From CAZCFB01 sp964511535 (GTDB taxonomy: Bacteria; Myxococcota_A; Polyangia; GCA-2747355; CAZCFB01), in the NCBI GenBank assembly GCA_964511535.1, contig CAZEFW010000187.1, positions 1 to 16,756 of the forward strand: a DNA stretch of 16,756 nt, written 5' to 3'. Under the pieces are notes generated by a model, which saw only the letters and a program-made list of their open reading frames with translations, searched no databases and was not told where the DNA came from. The number at the start of each line of letters is the position of its first letter. Position 1 is the first letter of the stretch. Of this stretch, positions 15,258 to 16,756 are shown piece after piece. The position numbers and the translations under genes were made by a program.

Positions 15258-15289
15258 ACACACGGCGGGGAGAGCTCCCCGGCGCGTGT
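15258..15289 (+). promoter_or_regulatory. Long imperfect inverted repeat upstream of the TSP3 lipoprotein
   Basis: Outer arms ACACACG (15258-15264) and CGCGTGT (15283-15289) match at 6 of 7 pairs. Inner arms CGGGGAG (15266-15272) and CTCCCCG (15275-15281) match at all 7 around AG, with one G-G mismatch between the blocks. It ends 41 nt before the ATG at 15331. It is either a leader-RNA hairpin or an operator. Confidence 0.5.
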
Positions 15290-15317
15290 TCCCTGAGACA
15301 CCTACGCCGTATTCCAC

Positions 15318-15325
15318 AGGAGGAG
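15318..15325 (+). promoter_or_regulatory. Strong ribosome binding site
   Basis: AGGAGGAG lies 5 nt before the ATG at 15331 and is the best Shine-Dalgarno sequence in the window. It fixes the start of the lipoprotein gene and suggests it is well translated. Confidence 0.8.
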
Positions 15326-15330
15326 CATCC

Positions 15331-16756
15331 ATGCGTCCCGCACACTATCCCCTCGCCCTGGCGCTGGCCCTCGGCCTCGCCCTGGGCTGCACCGACATCG
15401 ACGATCCCACCTTCCCCGGCGCCGACGGAGGGGCGACCCCTGACTTCCCGGTGTTCAACGACTCGGGCGACACCTGCTCGGATCCCACCGGCGACTACGA
15501 CGGCGACGGCATCAGCAACGCCATCGAGGGCTGCCTCACCGGCCGCGACTCCGACGGCGACAAGGTGCCCGACTGGCAGGACTTCGACTCCGACGGCGAC
15601 AAGCTGTGGGACAGCAAGGAGGCGGGCACCAAGGACTCCAGCGGTAAGTGCGCCGGCAAGAAGGCGCCCAAGAACAGCTGGCCCTGCGACACCGACGGTG
15701 ACGGCGTGCCCGACTACCTGGACAAGGACAGCGACGGCGACAGCCTGGAGGACGGCGACGAGGACTTCAACGGCGACGGCGAGGTGGGCTGCTGCATCCG
15801 CAAGTGCGATACCCCGATCACCGAGTGGCAGAAGAAGAACTGCATCTTCACCAAGTCTTCGCCGGCCAAGACCACCGACGGCTGCGGCAAGGGGCAGAAG
15901 TGCGTCAACGGCCTGTGCACCCCCTCGGTGGGGTTCAAGTGCTCCGAGGGTGAGACCTCGCCCAAGAAGAAGGACAGCTACGGCGACGGCCGGCTGGACA
16001 ACGAGCGCGGCACCTTCATCTGCCGCGACGCCACGGAGAGCAAGCCGGGGCGCAAGCCGGTGCAGCAGCGCAAGAGCACCGCGGGCGACTGGCACGTGGC
16101 CATCGAGAAGTTCGCCAAGTACGGCGAGATCAAGATCTCCGGCGCCACCGCCAAGATGGCCGCGGCGTCCATCAACTACGACAAGAGCACCGACGAGGTG
16201 GCCGGCTTCGTTGTCTCCACCGACGCCAACAGCGCGTCGGTGCAGGACATCCGCGACGCGCTCATCTCGGCCATCACCTCGTCCGGCATCGGCACCGTGA
16301 CGGTGCGCGCCTCGGGCACCCAGCGCAAGAGCCACGACCGCTACGACATGGTGGAGGGCACCCTCATCGACCTGGCGCCCTCTGGCGGCATGGACGTGTC
16401 GTCGGCCCGCGACCGGGTGGTGGCCGCGCTGCTGGGCAAGTCCATGAGCGCCCTGTCCAACCTCTCCTCCCCCTTCGGCTCCAGCCACACCTCCCTGGTG
16501 CTGAAGTTCACCACCGTGCGCCGCTTCGCCTTCAAGAAGGACAGCAAGGGCAACGACCTGCTCGACAGCAACAAGAACCCCATCGACGACGGGGACAAGA
16601 CCAAGTGGCGCACCATCGTCATGGGCGCCGTGGCGTCCAAGACCAACTACCAGAACCCGAAGCTGCAGACCGGCTTCCTGCTGGACGACCTGTCCAACGG
16701 TACGCCCCTGGCCATCAGCGCCGACACCGTGAGCAACGAGTGCGACGTGGGCACCA
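15331..16756 (+). CDS. Lipoprotein with thrombospondin type 3 repeats (3' partial)
   Basis: The gene runs off the window end; 475 residues are visible with no stop. Residues 1-19 are a signal peptide ending in the lipobox LALGC (C20). Six calcium-type DxDGD units begin at residues 55, 73, 86, 120, 133 and 145, forming a thrombospondin type 3 repeat block. Cys-rich segments follow (154-231: C154, C155, C159, C171, C185, C191, C196, C204, C231). From about 250 a folded domain of unknown type begins (DWHVAIEKFAKYGEIKISG); residues 250-475 include strands and a final NECDVGT. Codons are strongly GC-ending and the reading is continuous. The protein is probably exported and anchored in the outer membrane with Ca2+-stiffened repeats. 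Proteins of this layout often carry a von Willebrand A domain further on, but it would lie outside the window. It is divergent from the cyclase gene, 203 bp away. Confidence 0.85.
   Translation, partial: MRPAHYPLALALALGLALGCTDIDDPTFPGADGGATPDFPVFNDSGDTCSDPTGDYDGDGISNAIEGCLTGRDSDGDKVPDWQDFDSDGDKLWDSKEAGTKDSSGKCAGKKAPKNSWPCDTDGDGVPDYLDKDSDGDSLEDGDEDFNGDGEVGCCIRKCDTPITEWQKKNCIFTKSSPAKTTDGCGKGQKCVNGLCTPSVGFKCSEGETSPKKKDSYGDGRLDNERGTFICRDATESKPGRKPVQQRKSTAGDWHVAIEKFAKYGEIKISGATAKMAAASINYDKSTDEVAGFVVSTDANSASVQDIRDALISAITSSGIGTVTVRASGTQRKSHDRYDMVEGTLIDLAPSGGMDVSSARDRVVAALLGKSMSALSNLSSPFGSSHTSLVLKFTTVRRFAFKKDSKGNDLLDSNKNPIDDGDKTKWRTIVMGAVASKTNYQNPKLQTGFLLDDLSNGTPLAISADTVSNECDVGT
15493..15780 (+). repeat. 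Thrombospondin type 3 calcium-binding repeats
   Basis: Units are DYDGDG, DSDGDK, DSDGDK, DTDGDG, DSDGDS and DFNGDG, with spacings of 18, 13, 34, 13 and 12 residues. A Lys-rich, Cys-containing insert (residues 100-119) splits the block into 3 + 3. Each loop is expected to bind calcium. Confidence 0.85.

Noticed and set aside
15214..16488. 424-codon minus-strand open frame opposite the TSP3 lipoprotein
   Set aside because: The plus strand has a perfect ribosome site, signal peptide, lipobox and calcium repeats; the minus product is a Val/Ala/Gly/Leu shadow of the Asp/Gly codons.

Overview
The window is very GC-rich, with third codon positions almost always G or C. The gene content (complex I genes, several lipoproteins with Asp/Pro-rich linkers, a thrombospondin type 3 repeat lipoprotein, a FadL-type outer-membrane protein, and a large membrane protein fused to a spermidine-synthase-like domain) suggests a Gram-negative bacterium of the Myxococcota / former Deltaproteobacteria type. 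That placement is inferred from gene style, not from a marker gene. I see no tRNA, rRNA, CRISPR array, insertion sequence, phage gene or recognisable defence system. No gene-free stretch exceeds 300 bases. The longest are 15128-15330 (203 bp) and 12981-13157 (177 bp).

Layout. (1) 2-3567, plus strand: the end of nuoD, then nuoG, nuoH and nuoI, tightly packed and partly overlapping. This is a piece of a complex I (NDH-1) operon. nuoE and nuoF are missing between nuoD and nuoG, and nuoJ-N do not follow nuoI. (2) 3652-7977, minus strand: an exported protein of unknown function followed by a 1065-residue membrane protein with a spermidine-synthase-like methyltransferase fold, probably one transcript and separated by a perfect hairpin. 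(3) 8088-10117, plus strand: a small NTF2-like (DUF4440/SnoaL) lipoprotein, then a FadL/OmpP1-family outer-membrane barrel with an AT-rich inverted repeat just ahead of it. (4) 10185-12980, minus strand: a lipoprotein with about nine beta-solenoid-like repeats, then a glutathione S-transferase-family protein. Two GC-rich hairpins lie between them. (5) 13158-13925, plus strand: a TerC/YgdQ-family integral membrane protein ending in an unusual calcium-loop-like tail. (6) 13934-15127, minus strand: a response regulator fused to a class III nucleotide cyclase, whose stop lies 8 nt from the terC-family stop. (7) 15331 to the window end, plus strand: a lipoprotein with thrombospondin type 3 repeats, cut off by the window edge.

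How the genes work together. Only the nuo genes form a recognisable pathway unit: peripheral-arm iron-sulfur subunits plus the membrane subunit next to the quinone site. The rest are mostly single genes or pairs, weighted to the cell envelope: three lipoproteins, one other exported protein, one outer-membrane barrel and two polytopic membrane proteins. The points most worth following are the repeat lipoprotein at 11133-12980, the cyclase that keeps its catalytic metal ligands but lacks the usual base-recognition residues, the DxDxDG tail on the TerC-family protein, and the altered active-site motif in the spermidine-synthase-like fusion. None of these amounts to a demonstrable new multi-gene system.
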